From contig CM022944.1 of NCBI GenBank assembly GCA_012931725.1, positions 61,600,600-61,664,599 of the forward strand: DNA of 64,000 bases, read 5' to 3'. Under the pieces are notes generated by a model. The model ran no database searches. It was not told the origin of the DNA and saw only the letters and a program-made list of their open reading frames with translations. Source of the stretch: Litsea cubeba (taxonomy: Eukaryota > Streptophyta > Magnoliopsida > Laurales > Lauraceae). Positions 34,685 through 47,200 of the stretch are shown in pieces. Both the position numbers and the translations under genes were made by a program. Every line of letters starts with the position of its first letter. Within the stretch, counting starts at the first letter, position 1.

Positions 34685-35224
34685 AAACCAAAAATAAAAT
34701 AAAAACAATAAAACCCAAAATACCAAAAACAAAGTAAAAGATATTAAAATACAAAATTATTAATAAATTGGAATTAAAAATTAAATAATGGTTCTGGCTG
34801 ACCAGGTCAGACCCCGGACCCAGGTCTAGGTCTTTCCGTAGCCAGGTTAGACTACCTTTAGTTTCTTTCATTTTAATAAGTTAGGTCCCATCACTCTTCC
34901 TGTTCAGTTAGGGAATTGGGAAAGCTGATGTGGACGGTCTAAGACCTTAGGTTAGGTTAATCCGATGATCAGTAATAAAGCATTAATTACGTAAATCCAA
35001 GTAAATCCCCTAGTTAGGCCCTTCTAGCCCCATATCAAAAATCCATAAAAACTATAAAACCAACAAAATAAACCCAAAAAGATTTTCCTTTATTTTTTCC
35101 TCCACCTCAGGTGCCAGATATTTAATTGAACTTAATGATAAAAGGAAATGAAGAACTGACTTCTAAAATTGAATAACTGAGAATGACAAGATGAGATGAG
35201 TGATTTCACACACAGTTTTTACTT

Positions 35225-35320
35225 CGGCCCATCGGCCACCCTTAAACAATCACGGCCCATCGGCCACCCTAAAACAAATACTGGCCCATCGGCCACCTCC
35301 AATCAATTACGGCCCATCGG
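35225..35320. repeat. Minisatellite with CGGCCCATCGGCCACC core, 4 copies
   Basis: Four units of about 30 bp each contain the core GGCCCATCGGCC separated by A-rich spacers (TTAAACAATCA, TAAAACAAATACT, TCCAATCAATTA). The core contains the near-palindrome GGCC-ATCGGCC. It lies near the 3' end of the LTR. Confidence 0.75.
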
Positions 35321-35933
35321 CCTTTCATTTTTTTATCACTCGTGTATCGCACATGAAAAACACAGAAATCACAAGTTAAAGTCTCATTTGCATCATCATT
35401 TTGGTTTGAAAAGTCAACCTCTAAACCTTATTTTGCCAAGGGATCTGAAGGGGGTACCAGGGAATGGGGCCAATCCTCTTCTTAAATATTTGGCACCTCC
35501 CCCCATTTATTTTCTTTATTTTACTTACTTTATTTTACTTGGATTTATTATAATTATGCTGTGTGAGGATTAACCTTTATTTGGACTTTAACTCATGACC
35601 CTAATTTGACCCTATATTAAAAAGACCCAAAGAGATCCAAATTAATATGACAGGACAACCGTCGTGTGTTGCCGGCAGCACATTAGACGAGAGGAAGAAC
35701 CCACCCACTTATTTTCTCCCCACATTTCTTCGGCTTTAGTCGAAGAACGGTGTTACGGCCGTTACCGTAGCTGGCGATCGTGATCCATTGATTTTGAGGA
35801 TAGTCGGAATCCTCATTTTCGATGTAAAAATTTAAATAGCATGTATAGATGAATAGAGATTTCCCCACGCAAAAACGCAAAATTCCCCTTTCTTTCCTTT
35901 TGGGGAGGGGTCGAAATTCACATCCGACAGCCT

Positions 35934-35951
35934 GGCGATCGTGATGGGACC
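35934..35951 (+). promoter_or_regulatory. Probable tRNA primer-binding site of element A
   Basis: TGGCGATCGTGATGGGAC starts 3 nt after the inferred LTR end CA. It has the TGG start (complement of tRNA 3' CCA) and the GGGAC ending also seen in the element B PBS. The identity of the primer tRNA was not established. A similar TGGCGATCGTGAT occurs upstream at 35773, so the exact LTR border is not certain. Confidence 0.5.
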
Positions 35952-36304
35952 TCTTTTGTTTTCTTGTCATTTATTTGGGTCTTTCTAGGGTTTTTATTCT
36001 AGGACACGAACATCCAATCAATGATCAGATGTCCGTGTCCCATTCAGTTTAGGGTTGTTATGAGTGCTGTCCGAAAATTAAAACCTAAGGTCCGATTGGA
36101 CCGCCCACTAAGCCGTCCCTAATTATAATATTAGAAATAAACCATCATTGGAACTTTCCCTTTCATCACTAAAATAAAATTCCAAAAAAAAAAAAAACCT
36201 CTCTCCTCTTCCCTCCCTTCTATTTTGAACCAAAAAAAAAATAATTTTTTTCTCTTGGTGCTACATGATATTGTTTGATAATTGCTTTGGAAATCGGATA
36301 TAAG

Positions 36305-39300
36305 ATGGCCTATCGAAATCCACATCGAACAATTGCATCCCAAAGATCATACATGCTCGACTCAAATTACCAATCTCACATGAACAACATGACTCAAGAT
36401 TTTGAAAACTTAAATAACTCATACACGAATATAAACCAACACCACCACAATGAAATACAAAATTATCGATACCTTTTCAACCAAACTGTAACGACTCAAA
36501 CCTCTTCCCTCAGATCTATGCAACACTTTTATGCAAACGAAGACTTAAACAATCATGCCTCTTACGAACACAAAAGACCAAACCATGGCCCAATCCATCA
36601 TCCCCAATCATATCAAACTACTTCCCAACCGACTCGACATTATTATGCTCAATCTAATCAAAACACAATGCACACAAATTTAAATAATCAAAACATTAAT
36701 CATGACATAAATCAAAATTTACAACTTAATGATCAACGAATCTACATCCAAACCACATAGTATATAACGACAAACCAAGTCCTAATCCATCCCGATCAAA
36801 CCATACCATTCAACTCAATCCATCCACTAACCCAATCTCCAACGATCATATATCAACAATCCACTCACATTCCTACCGACCAACTTAGTCAGACATCTAA
36901 TCAAAACCACGAAAGAAACTCACCCACAAATGCTAGAACCCAAAATCCATTTTTACCACGCAAATCCAAAGTATCTCGAAAACAGATCCAGGAAGAGTTT
37001 GCTAAAATGGTGAACATAAGTGAGCTAGAGTTGCCTAACCTCGACTGGTTTAAGAGCATCACTCCGAAAAATGATCCATATGCAAACATAGGGAAGCTCC
37101 TTGAAGAACAATTGATAGGTGGTGAATACCTAGAATGGAAACTTGGATTAATCTCAGAAACTCTAAGGAGACTTATGACCGAAGAGATCAAGATCCCGAC
37201 ATTATGGAAAGGCTACGAAGTAGAAGAGGGGATACGAATTCTTAGAATATATTTTGCTCCCTTCCATCAACTCAAAGGTGAAGAAATCATAGACATATCC
37301 CATAACTGATAGCTCACCAGATCATGTTATCAAGAATTGGACCTATGATCCTCCATATTTGACAACTTTAGCCCCTGAAGTAACCTATTATCCACCATAT
37401 GACCAAACTTCTGAATCTTCCGACGAGATCTACGATCCCTTCTTCAAAGACATGCCTCCTGAGAAGTTTTATGATATGCTTAATGAAAATTATGAGCAAT
37501 ATGAAACACCTGGGGATGGTAAAACTCAGATCAGTACACAACCAATAAACGAACTAGATCAATCACAAGCAATCATCCAATCAGAGATATCAAAACCACA
37601 AATGCCACCCCAAACACAACCAAACAAAGATCATTCGACACAACAAATAAAAGACATAATGATTCAACCTAGGATGCACGAGACAGTTCAACCTAATGTC
37701 CCACTTGAGGAATCTAAATTCATGACAAGAATGAAGACACTTGACCATCAAATGGAACAAGTGGATGAATTAATTAAAGATTTTGATGTCATAAGATCTG
37801 AAACACATGAACCAATCAGGTTTGAATCGAATGACTTAGAATCAAGTGTGGAAACTCATAGACTGGTTAAACCATCTTCATTTGAAATAAAATACCAAAC
37901 ACAAACGAACAAAATCCTATGTGATCCAAAACCTCAATCCAAGACCAATACCACTAAAAGACATAGACCACAATGCAAACAAAAGAACTTGGATCCTATG
38001 CCATCATGTAAAACCCAAATCATGATCCAAAGACAAATAAACGTGCAACCAAACGATGAACAAAATTTCCCTAGACCAAAACAAATGCATCTTAAACCCA
38101 TCCCAACACCAGTTGAGCCAAGAAAGAATGAAAAAGAATCAGGAGTTGAATTTCTCGGTCCCAATATGTTTAGTGAATTGCAAATAGACATAGAGAGACT
38201 CAAATCTGAGGTTAGGAAGAAGTCGACCTTATCGAGCATACCACTAGAACAAACAAATCCATCTGAACCTATCATAGAAACCAAAGCATTACTTGAGAAC
38301 CAACAAGAGGAGATTGTTAGGCCTTGCACCGAAATTCAACAAGGAAGCTCTCACATAGGTCACGCCATCTCATTAGAAAAGACCCTAGAGGAGGAACCAC
38401 AATCAAATGATGTCTTGACTAGTGAGCCTCATAGGTCAAACCCTCTTAGAAGATCAAAGGATAATGATGTAATTGAACCAACCTTAGAGGACAAGCATGA
38501 CTTCTACAATGAGATAGAGCCTAATCTTGTATTAGCCCTTATTAAGGCCCATTTAAATGCAAGACTAAGACTTCAGAGTATTCTAAAAGGTTTACCATGC
38601 CCGCCCTTGACCAATCCAATAATCATGAGCCAGGATTACATAGAATACTTTGAGAAGAGACAACTACCAAGAGTTGATCCAACTCCGACCCTTCACCTAG
38701 AATGGTACCCTGCCCATAAAGTGCAAAATCCAAGCACAACAATAGAGATCGTTCCCGAACTAGAAAGCCAAATAGAGTTTGACCCAATTAGTTTCCACGA
38801 AAGAATTGAGACCACTCTTGAAGCTCTAGGAAAGACTTTCGGAGACTTAACTGTAGAAGAACTTTCAGGTATTCACCCAAATGCATCACCCAAGATTCCT
38901 ATAGTTCTGATGAATAACATAGAAATCCGCATGACTGAAGAAAGTCTTGTCCCACATGACCTTCCAGTAGTGGCACAACCAAAATGTCAAAATTACACCC
39001 TTGTTCAAAGACTCTCACGATGTAAGTCTACTAGGTTACAAAGAAAATTTAGAGCACGCCTAACAAAACATGGACAAACTTCATTTATGGAAGCTAGACG
39101 CACTACAACAAAACCTAGAGCCAGAAGAAAAAGGGAAAATCACACGTTTCACACAAAAGATGAGGGTCAAACAATTAAGAAAACAAAAGACCAAAGATCA
39201 TCAAAGAAAAATAGAAAACCAACTTTTAAAGATCCCAAATCCACTAATTGTTTAAACTCTTTAAGGCCGAAGCCCAAATGGCGGAAGTCTAAAACATTTC

Positions 39301-39872
39301 AATGCTCTCGTTTTCGGCGAGGGCAAACTAAAGATCCCCGATATAAGAGCCTTATCTTAATGCATCAACGAGTGAAATCATATCCATATTATCAAAGAAA
39401 GAAACATAATGAGACACATATAAAACCTTTTAACATGAGACCAAGGCCCAAGTGGCGGAGGTCTAAAATATTTCAACGATCTCGTTTCCGGATGGACCAA
39501 AATAAAAACTCATGGCCTAAATGCATTATTCCAACATCTCAAAAACAAAGAACATGTCCAATCTATCAAAGAAAATACCAAAATAAAATAAAATGTGTTA
39601 TCATCAGACCAAGGCCTAAATGGCAAAGGTCGAAGGTGTTTCAACGCTCTCGTTTCCGAAGAGAGCAAAATGGTAAGACCCAGACTAGACACCCACTGAT
39701 AAAAACACGTAGGTCGAGAGGTCTTAAACGCGCACGTTTTCAAATAGTCAAAATATTCAAAGTGCGCAACACGTCACTAGCACACACAATGGAAAAACAT
39801 AATCATGCTAGGCTGACCCTGAGCTTCAAGTCAATGAAGGGCTGCAAGTTCAAACAAGCCCAAATAAATTAG
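36305..39872 (+). pseudogene. ORF1-like gene of element A (unknown function), with basic C-terminal repeats
   Basis: The frame opens at ATG 36305 and continues past an amber codon (36758-36760) to about 37300. It shifts by one frame there and runs to TAA at 39872, about 1190 codons in all. The N-terminal part is rich in Asn/His/Gln. The middle is acidic and Gln/Pro/Glu-rich. The only ordered-looking segment is around 37007-37300 (a Leu/Glu-rich stretch). The C-terminal part carries three tandem copies of a unit of about 57 residues with the core RPRPKWRRSKxFQRSRFRR (about 39266, 39440, 39610), very basic and probably nucleic-acid binding. No enzyme motif is visible. Its place between PBS and pol matches the extra ORF1 of Ogre-like elements, whose function is unknown; this is a positional argument only. 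Confidence 0.6.
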
Positions 39873-40197
39873 TTATTACTTAGGATTATTACAAAAAAAA
39901 AACATAAAAATCACAAAACCCTAAAAACACAAAAAAATTCAAAAATTACCAACCCAAAAAAAGTATAAACAATATAAAAACACAATTGTCTGACCATCAT
40001 AAAAGGCATAGGCAAGCCAGACTAGTGGAAAATCCCTCTGCTAGAACAATCAAAACTAAAAGAGAACCGGGATTGCCATAGGAACCACGATTATTAATGA
40101 TGGATGGATGTTTCTAAATTAGCGGGTACTAAAGAGGGTGACTTGATTGACTGCACTACAGATTTAAGAACTAATCGAGGCATTCATATTAACAATA
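39873..40197. other. Non-coding stretch spanning the internal deletion of element A
   Basis: A-rich sequence follows the ORF1 stop, then a short tract with stops in all frames. By comparison with complete Ty3/gypsy elements, gag, protease, RT, RNase H and the first half of integrase should be encoded here. Their absence places a deletion of several kilobases within or at the edge of this stretch. No gene is visible in it. Confidence 0.6.
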
Positions 40198-40968
40198 ACA
40201 ACTAAGGCATATGTCAACATTAAAGCTGGCTCCGTAGTCAAATTCATTAAAAAGAATATAATAGCTCGGTTTGGCATCCCTAAAGCATTCTTAACGGATA
40301 ATGGCCCACAATTTATATCCCAACAAATGAACGAGTTGTTCACAAAATATGATATAGAACTGCATCATTCAGCCCCATATTATCCCCAAGCGAATGGTCA
40401 AGCCGAAGCAACCAACAAGACCTTACTGAAGATCATCAAGAAGACTGTGCACACCGCCAAAGGTAGTGATTGGCCAGACCGTTTGGTCAAAGCGTTGTGG
40501 ACATACGGGACTTCCATAAGAACTCCTACAGGAGAAACCCCATACTCTTTGACTTATGGAATGGAAGCAGTCCTTCCTCTCGAAGTTCTTCATCCATCAC
40601 TGCGCATCCAGCTAAATGAAGATATAACAGAAGACCAGAGGAGAGAAGCATTGCTACTTCAGCTAGACCTACTCGATGAGAAAAGAATGAAAGCAGCAGA
40701 GCATGCACATGTATACCGAAAGCGAATTGCCAGAGATTACGACAAACATGTCAAACAAAGAAAATTCAAGATTGGCGACTTTGTGCTAAAGCGCATCACT
40801 CCATCCCAGCTTTCGCATCCTAGAGGTAAGTTACGACCCAATTGGGAAGGCCCTTATGTAATTAAGGAAGTATATCCTGGAAATGCATATAGACTAGTGA
40901 ATGTAGAAGGGGAAGAGCTCCCCGATCCATGGAACGCTATGTACCTAAGAAGGCACACGGTATGACCC
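40198..40968 (+). pseudogene. Integrase, C-terminal half (element A)
   Basis: The fragment opens inside the catalytic core and ends at a normal stop (TGA 40966-40968). Visible features are ARFGIPKAFLTDNGPQF (second catalytic Asp, near 40298), HSAPYYPQANGQAEATNKTL (catalytic Glu, near 40400), and a chromatin-side C-terminal domain with NWEGPYVIKEV (the GPY motif, near 40840) and a terminal NAMYLRRHTV. The zinc-binding HHCC domain and the first Asp are missing, so it cannot be active. The remaining frame is free of stops over 250 codons. The type is Ty3/gypsy. Confidence 0.9.
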
Positions 40969-41239
40969 CTCCCTATTTCTTGCGGAGTATGACCCTCCTT
41001 GCTCCTTGGCGTAGTTGTAGAAATCCCGTAGGAGGACCGAAGAGATGCACTCTGATCAAGCTTGGAACTTGAACACACACCAGCACTTAAAATTACACAA
41101 AATGGTGAGTCTGCCCCAAACAAATTCCGCACGGTTAAACCCATCCAATGTGAAGGTTTGTAGGTAAGTTTGCCCATGTCATGAAAGATTTTTGATCGTA
41201 TGTCAAAAAAATAAAAAAACAAAACAAACAAAAAAAAGG
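40969..41239. other. Non-coding region downstream of integrase
   Basis: No gene is seen. The sequence continues from the integrase stop into A-rich DNA and the tandem repeats that start at 41240. Confidence 0.5.
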
Positions 41240-41846
41240 GTGTTTAGTTTGAATTAGTCTTGGAAAGAATAAAAAGCTTCATGACTAGTTTGGGTTCGTA
41301 GCCTTTTTAACCCGAGCCAATAAGCCCGTGGGGCATTTACATGCCTAGTGCCCTAAAGCCATTTGGTTTGGGAGTCATTGGCCTAATGCTCATTATATGG
41401 GTAAACTAGAAAGCTTAAGGGACCTAGACATTGCACAGTCAGATGCTTAAAAAAAAGTGTTTAGTTAGAAGTCTTGAAAAGAATAAAAGTTTTGTGACTA
41501 GCTTGGGTTCGTAACCTTTTTAACCCGAGCCAATAAGCCCGTAGGGGTATTTACATGCCTAGTGCCCTAAAGCCATTTAGTTTGGGAGTCATTGGCCTAA
41601 TGCTCATTACATGGGTTAACTAGAAAGCTTAAGGGACCTAGACATTGCACAGTCAGATGCTTAAAAAAAAAGTGTTTAGTTAGAAGTCTTGAAAAGAATA
41701 AAAGTTTTGTGACTAGCTTGGGTTCGTAGCCTTTTTAAGCCGAGCCAGTAAGCCCGTTGGGAGTCATTGGCCTAATGCTCGTTACATGGGTTAATTAGAA
41801 AGCTTAAGGGACCCAGGCATTGCACAGTCACATGTCCCAAAAAAAA
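41240..41846. repeat. Tandem repeat, about 216-bp unit, 3 copies
   Basis: Copies start at 41240, 41457 and 41672 with GTGTTTAGTT. Each contains TTGGGTTCGTAGCC or TTGGGTTCGTAACC, AACCCGAGCCAATAAGCCC or a close variant, and AAGGGACCTAGACATTGCAC. The third copy lacks about 40 bp (AAGCCCGTT joined to GGGAGTCATTGG). The repeat lies between integrase and the antisense PMD gene. Confidence 0.9.
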
Positions 41847-43330
41847 TCTATTAGAATTAGGCTCGCTGGAGTGACATTGGTACTTATCAGACAAACTAAG
41901 CAGAAGGTGGTCTAAAACCACAACACTAAGGAAACACGGTGACTCACCACCCCCACACACGAACACAACTCACAAATGAGCCCCCGAAGGCAGTCAAGTA
42001 CTTTCTAAAGTTCAGCTGAAAAGACTACGCAGCTACAAAGAGGGGCCTGTGAGGGCTCGACCTCCAAAGGATACTTAAGGAAGATTATGTTACCACCAAG
42101 GTGACAATATGGATCGAGAGGCTAATCCACTCTCACGCTTTCACCCACGGCTAGAATGAACACTAGTCTTATGCTGGGGCATTTTTTTATATATATATAC
42201 ATACAAATACATGTTTATCTCACACGGCTTCCCAATCTGGGTCCTCATCGCATACACGATTGCCACGAGCACTCACTAGCCTACACACACTCACCTCATG
42301 CATGCTTTATTACTAATGACTTTTGGTTGGATAAAAAAAAAAACAGATTCCCTAAGGTACCAATTCTATCTTGTTATTCTCTAAGCTTGAGTGCCAAAAT
42401 GCCCCCCTGACATTTTTACCAAGAAAGAAAAATGCTACCTTAGCCAAACTATGCAGGGGGCCTAAAAATATTAAACTAACAAGTTCGTTTTGAGACCTTG
42501 CAGGGAACCCAACCCCGATCACATCCAAAACATCCCACAAGCTGGGGCATTTTTTTACGGGTATTGTTTTGCGCACAACTCCTCATGACTTGAAAAGATT
42601 AAAGTGATGGTAACCAAATTTGGGATATATAAATTATGTCTGTCATGATATTCTATGATGAATCTGATTATAGATGTATGCTATACACATCCTTTTATGA
42701 TATCACATATTGTGCGATTCAAAAATGCAATTTGAGAATGCAGTTATCTTGAATCTCTGCCTTTATACTTATAGCTGACAATGTGAATGCCTTAAAACAT
42801 AGAATTGCTTAGGCCACAAACATCACACACCCAGGCACTCCCCATTGTTTGAAAACCCTGAATCTCTATATTGTTTCTCCAAGTCAAAGTTGATATGATA
42901 TTTTATTTGCTTGGCCTATTATATGGATTTCATTTTGTCTGTCTTAGGTTCTAATGTTCCTTTTTTCATGAGAACTGTGCTAGAGCACGAATTTTGAGAA
43001 ATTTTAGAAAAATTTCGACAGCACTTCCCCTTATTTATTGGACCCCGGAAAATCTCCGGATACAAAAAACCTGTTACCTGTGAAAGAAGTACACTTCATA
43101 TATTCCTGACACCCCACAAAAGCTCCTCATCAATCAACCACACATGCCTAGTACACACTATCTCAATTACACATACCTAATACACATGTGCACAACATAC
43201 ACATCAGATCAAGTACACACCATGAGCTAAGACAAGGCGGAACGACATATATACATGACCAGCACATATATGGATACAACATGGAACACATGGAGACGGA
43301 TCCTGGACAAATCAATCAAATCACGAAACC
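41847..43330. other. Non-coding spacer between tandem repeats and the PMD gene 3' end
   Basis: No supported gene. The motif GCTGGGGCATTTTTTTA occurs twice (about 42173 and 42541), resembling a polypurine tract without an LTR behind it. A short TATATATATATAC microsatellite is at 42190. Part of the right half should be the 3' untranslated region of the minus-strand gene that ends at 43331. Confidence 0.5.
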
Positions 43331-44276
43331 CTATGGAGCAGCTCCCTCATGACGAGTCGATGAAGCAAAGGAAGATGGACTAGGAGCACGCTGAGAAGGG
43401 GCACGGGTCGAGCTCGAAAATGCATAACCTCTCTCCTCCGCCCTTTGGCGATACCGATCAAGGCGCCTCCGCAAGTCGGCAACCACCTCATCGTGACTTA
43501 GCTGCATGCGGTCCATGCGCTGAGCATATTGATCATGAATGAGAGCCCTTTCCTCGCTCAAGCTAAGGGGTGGAGGAACGGAAGCAACAATAGCACCGAC
43601 ATACAAGGAAGCGTTACATTCATAAAGACTCGTAGCAAGAAACATGGAATTTGAAAGGAAGGAAGGATGCTCACCTACGCAGAGGTCTCAAAGCTCCTGA
43701 GCCTGGTACGCAACTCGTCGATCTGCACCCAACAAGATTACGAAGTATGTCAATGTTAGAAGAATCAAATCAAATCATTACAAGAGTAAGGTTCATACCT
43801 GCGCCGCTGAAGCAACTCTCTCCGTAAATGCCTTGTCACGCTCGCTATGAAGCTTTGCCTGAAGGTCACAAAGACAGATGGTTAAGAATTACTCATTATA
43901 CGCCTTGAATACAAGGGCAACAAATTGAAAACCAAACTTCGTTAACCTGTAGTCGATCCACCTCAGCCTGTAGAGTAAGAAGATCACTCTCCACTTGGAT
44001 CCTCATAGCCTCAGGCATGTCTCGCTCCCTGCTACCCTGCATAGTGGCAAAGGTCATGAACATCAATTAAAAATGGACAACTAAACCCATGACCTCGTAC
44101 CTCGTGAGAATCTGCCAATGCGTCAATAATCGCTTCATTTTCCTGGCGGCGCTCCTGTTATCAAAGCATTGTGAGTAAAGAAGGTATAAAAGAGATAACA
44201 TGTGGCCAATTAAGGTTGACAATTCTCGTACCCTCTCGGTTGACAACGAGGCCCTTAGTCTCGTGACCTCCACATC
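43331..44276 (-). other. Coiled-coil-coding 3' exons of the PMD gene
   Basis: The small phase-0 exons 44232-44276 (15 codons), 44101-44154 (18), 43947-44036 (30), 43799-43858 (20) and 43675-43722 (16) all encode charged heptad-like segments such as VTRLRASLSTER, ERRQENEAIIDAL, LLTLQAEVDRLQ and IDELRTRLRSFE. The last exon adds DEVVADLRRRLDRYRQRAEE and a Ser/Pro-rich end. Together they would form a C-terminal coiled coil, suggesting dimerisation. This tail is not part of the PMD itself. Exon sizes divisible by three are typical of repeated-exon growth. Confidence 0.6.
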
Positions 44277-47200
44277 CTATGAAGTACCAATCATGCCAAT
44301 ACGCCAAGAATGATCAGGATTACTATAGAAATGAACACTGTTTGACTCAAAAACTAAACCAAGTAGTCATACCCTTTTCTCTACTAGTTGGAACAATCAA
44401 AGTAGCCACCCCCTGAGGATGGACTCCGCATCGGGTACTACTCCCCCAGATGTCCCCGGTCACACATGAGAGTTACGATTAGAGAAATAGAAGAGGCCTA
44501 TGTCTTTGAGATTACAAAGCTTATAACCAAGATTGGAAGTCTCATGAACCCTCACCTCACATTGTCTTTCAGATGGTGGATGTGCCTGCCGATGCCCTGC
44601 TCCAGCCGGTATCTCTCCCTGAAAAATAAAGGAAGAAACAATATGGTTCACAATGGAAAGAAGACAACGTTAAAGCAAGCAAACTTCAAGGGTTACCCGA
44701 AGAGATGACGAAGCCTCAGCCACTTCTGCGCAATTGCTAACGGAATATGAAGCCCTGCATGAGTACGACTCCGGGAGTATATACTGATACAAAGGTGTCT
44801 TCCAATATGCCTCATAATCACTCCAGACACTAGCATCCACGCCAAAAATGGCCTTCCTCCCTTTTGATCTCCAATTTTTGATTTCTCTCCGGCAAGGATG
44901 GCGGCGCTTGAACGTTTTCAGACCCCACCCTGGGTATGACCGACGCATGACAGACTTTTCTGAGGGAACAACTTGATGGCATCCCAATTGGCGCGCGACT
45001 CGGCTGACAACCAATCTAACTGCTACCTGAGGGGCGTGGAGCCATATGTCCCTCTCAAATAAGGCACGCCCCTCCTGGACTACAGCCATCTCATCATCCG
45101 GTCCACCCTGATAGGGCTACCAAATCACCTGACAAACCGAGGTATATGCAGCAAATGAGAGCTAAGAGCAGTAAGTGTTTAATGTAGCAAATGGGTAAGG
45201 GACAACACATACCTCATGATTTTTTAGTTCATTCAAGATGAACCGGTAACCTTGCTCACTTGGCCTCATCTTGAGGGCTTTAATACGCTCGGCCATTTCC
45301 GGAGGCAAGATGTCAGCAAAGCCTCGTAAGTTTGCATTAGGGTACCACTGCGAAGCCCGGGGAACGCAACTCAACCTCGCGGGCAAGTGCTCGGGCCGAC
45401 ACTGGACGATGTGCTCCCAGAGCCATACCTGCTCAAAGTTAAAGCTCTATTATTACAAAAGATGAAGCATGAGACATGATAAGAAAAGAAAACTACTGGA
45501 GGTCACAACACATGGGAATAAGGATTTAACCTGCAAGATTGGCACAAACCCTCGAAGGCTCTTGCGTCCAGACTGAACGCGGCACCTCGAATCTAGACTG
45601 TGGAAAAGAAAGGCAAGGGTGGCCGCGCCCCAAGCGTAATTGCCAACCTTATCCAAGTCTTGCACAAATCGAATGAGGGTACCGGACGCTCTATTACCAG
45701 TTGCATTGGCGAAGAGGCATCTCCCCAAAAAGAACAATAGAAAAGCCCTGAGATGCTCATCGTCACCCAACCATGCTGAAATCAGCCTGGGTCTCCTTAA
45801 GCGAACTTCAGACTGCCTCCCCTACTTTTGCTCTGCACAATGCCAAATGGACATAAGGGATTCACCTAGTAATGGAAATAAGGAGCAAAATAGTTACCAA
45901 ACATTTCAGTACTCACTCGCGACTTGGAACACCTCACATGGTATCCCTACCCTCTTTCGACGGGTATATCCATCAACTGGCACCTCCCGCCAATCATACC
46001 CTGAAACCAAAAGAGAAAGTATATGAAAAACAAGGTTGAGAAAAACACAAGGCACTCAAGATCGATTGAAGAAAGCTAGATCGAGCATTTACCCCCGGAA
46101 GGCCCGGCATCATCCCCCTTGTCACCTTCGCCCACATCATCATCTCCCTCGTCAACATCGATAGCGGCGACCCGGCGAGGCCTCACCCCCTCATCCTCAC
46201 TATCCCCATCATCAATCTCGTCATCTCCATCGTCAGACGCGACAACCTCGCGCTCTGACTCATGGAAATCCGCATCATCATCGCTCACATCCATCTCTTC
46301 ATCACTATCAATGGCATCCACCATTGCTACATCATCATCAGCGGGGCCACCTGCATATCCAGATCCGCCCGAAGATGGGCCCTCACCTATCAGGGAAGTT
46401 GTGGGTACTGTCAACAAAAGGTAAATATAAAATGTGCTAGTCTCATGGGAGTTTTCAATTCAAGATCCAATTCAAAAGGAATAAAGAACTGAATTTTACC
46501 AGCATCGACCCTAGCCTCGGCCGCTGCGGGAACTGGACCTCCCTCATGTCCTCCAACCGGCAGACCTCCCAAAGCCGGTATCCTTGCCCTCAACTTGGCA
46601 AAGAAGTCCGCCTGGTTCCGAGCCCACTCTGAAATGAAGCAAGGAGAAGTGATTAGCAAAAGTAATGGGAGACAAAGGATATAATGCTACAAGAGAGGTA
46701 GTGGAATACGTACTATTTAGAATCCTCCTCCTCTCTGGGCTATATGCCTCTCTCAGCCACTCGGCATCAATTTGACCCACACCAGATTAGGGACGTGCCC
46801 CGAACATCCTATGCAGACGTGACCGAATGATCGAGGCCTTGGCATCACTCGCCTTTGAGAAAACGGGGAGGCCCGTCACCCTCAAACCCCAGCACCGCGC
46901 AATGTCCTCCAATGTGATTGTCATCTCCCCGGGCGGGAAATGGAATGTTTGTGTCTCATCTCTCCATCTCTCAGAGAGAGCACAAATGAGAGCACGATCG
47001 GTGCGGAAGGCGATGATAGACATGAAGTCTCCAAACCCCATCGCTCGCACTCGATCCTTCAGGCAATTGGGGAGCTCGATCCACCAATCCCTCATCTGAA
47101 TCCAACTCACCCTAGCCCGAGCAAAAGGGACAGGCTGCATTGTAAACAATAAAGGGAAGAATGTCAATGATAGTAGAGACCAACCAAGTATAACATTTAT

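Larger units (their letters stand above)
31536..35930 (+). repeat. 5' LTR of element A (about 4.4 kb)
   Basis: The start TGTAGACACC is fixed by alignment with 49481. The first ~1.29 kb is duplicated in the truncated 3' LTR. The end at ACATCCGACA (35930) is inferred, because a PBS-like TGGCGATCGTGATGGGAC begins 3 nt later, the same 3-nt spacing as in element B. LTRs of 4-6 kb are known for Ogre-type elements. Content: AT-rich start, a strongly pyrimidine-rich stretch at about 32400-33960, an A/T-rich part with a candidate TATA box (34677) and a short minisatellite (35225-35320). No convincing gene is present. The long frames through 32940-33946 are translations of CT-rich DNA. Confidence 0.7.

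Noticed and set aside
37934..38329. 131-codon minus-strand frame inside ORF1 of element A
   Set aside because: It is a shadow of the plus-strand gene with no recognisable domain and Cys/Ser-rich random-looking content.
42173..42560. GCTGGGGCATTTTTTTA twice, resembling polypurine tracts
   Set aside because: Neither copy is followed by an LTR start matching A or B, so they are not active PPTs of these elements.
44340..44400. Possible extra PMD exon (GTGGCTACTTTGATTGTTCC on the minus strand)
   Set aside because: The best splice borders give a length that breaks the phase with the next exon. Skipping it keeps the frame.
46119..46424. Ser/Pro/Thr-rich plus-strand frame
   Set aside because: It is the complement of the acidic GAT/GAC-rich exon of the minus-strand PMD gene.
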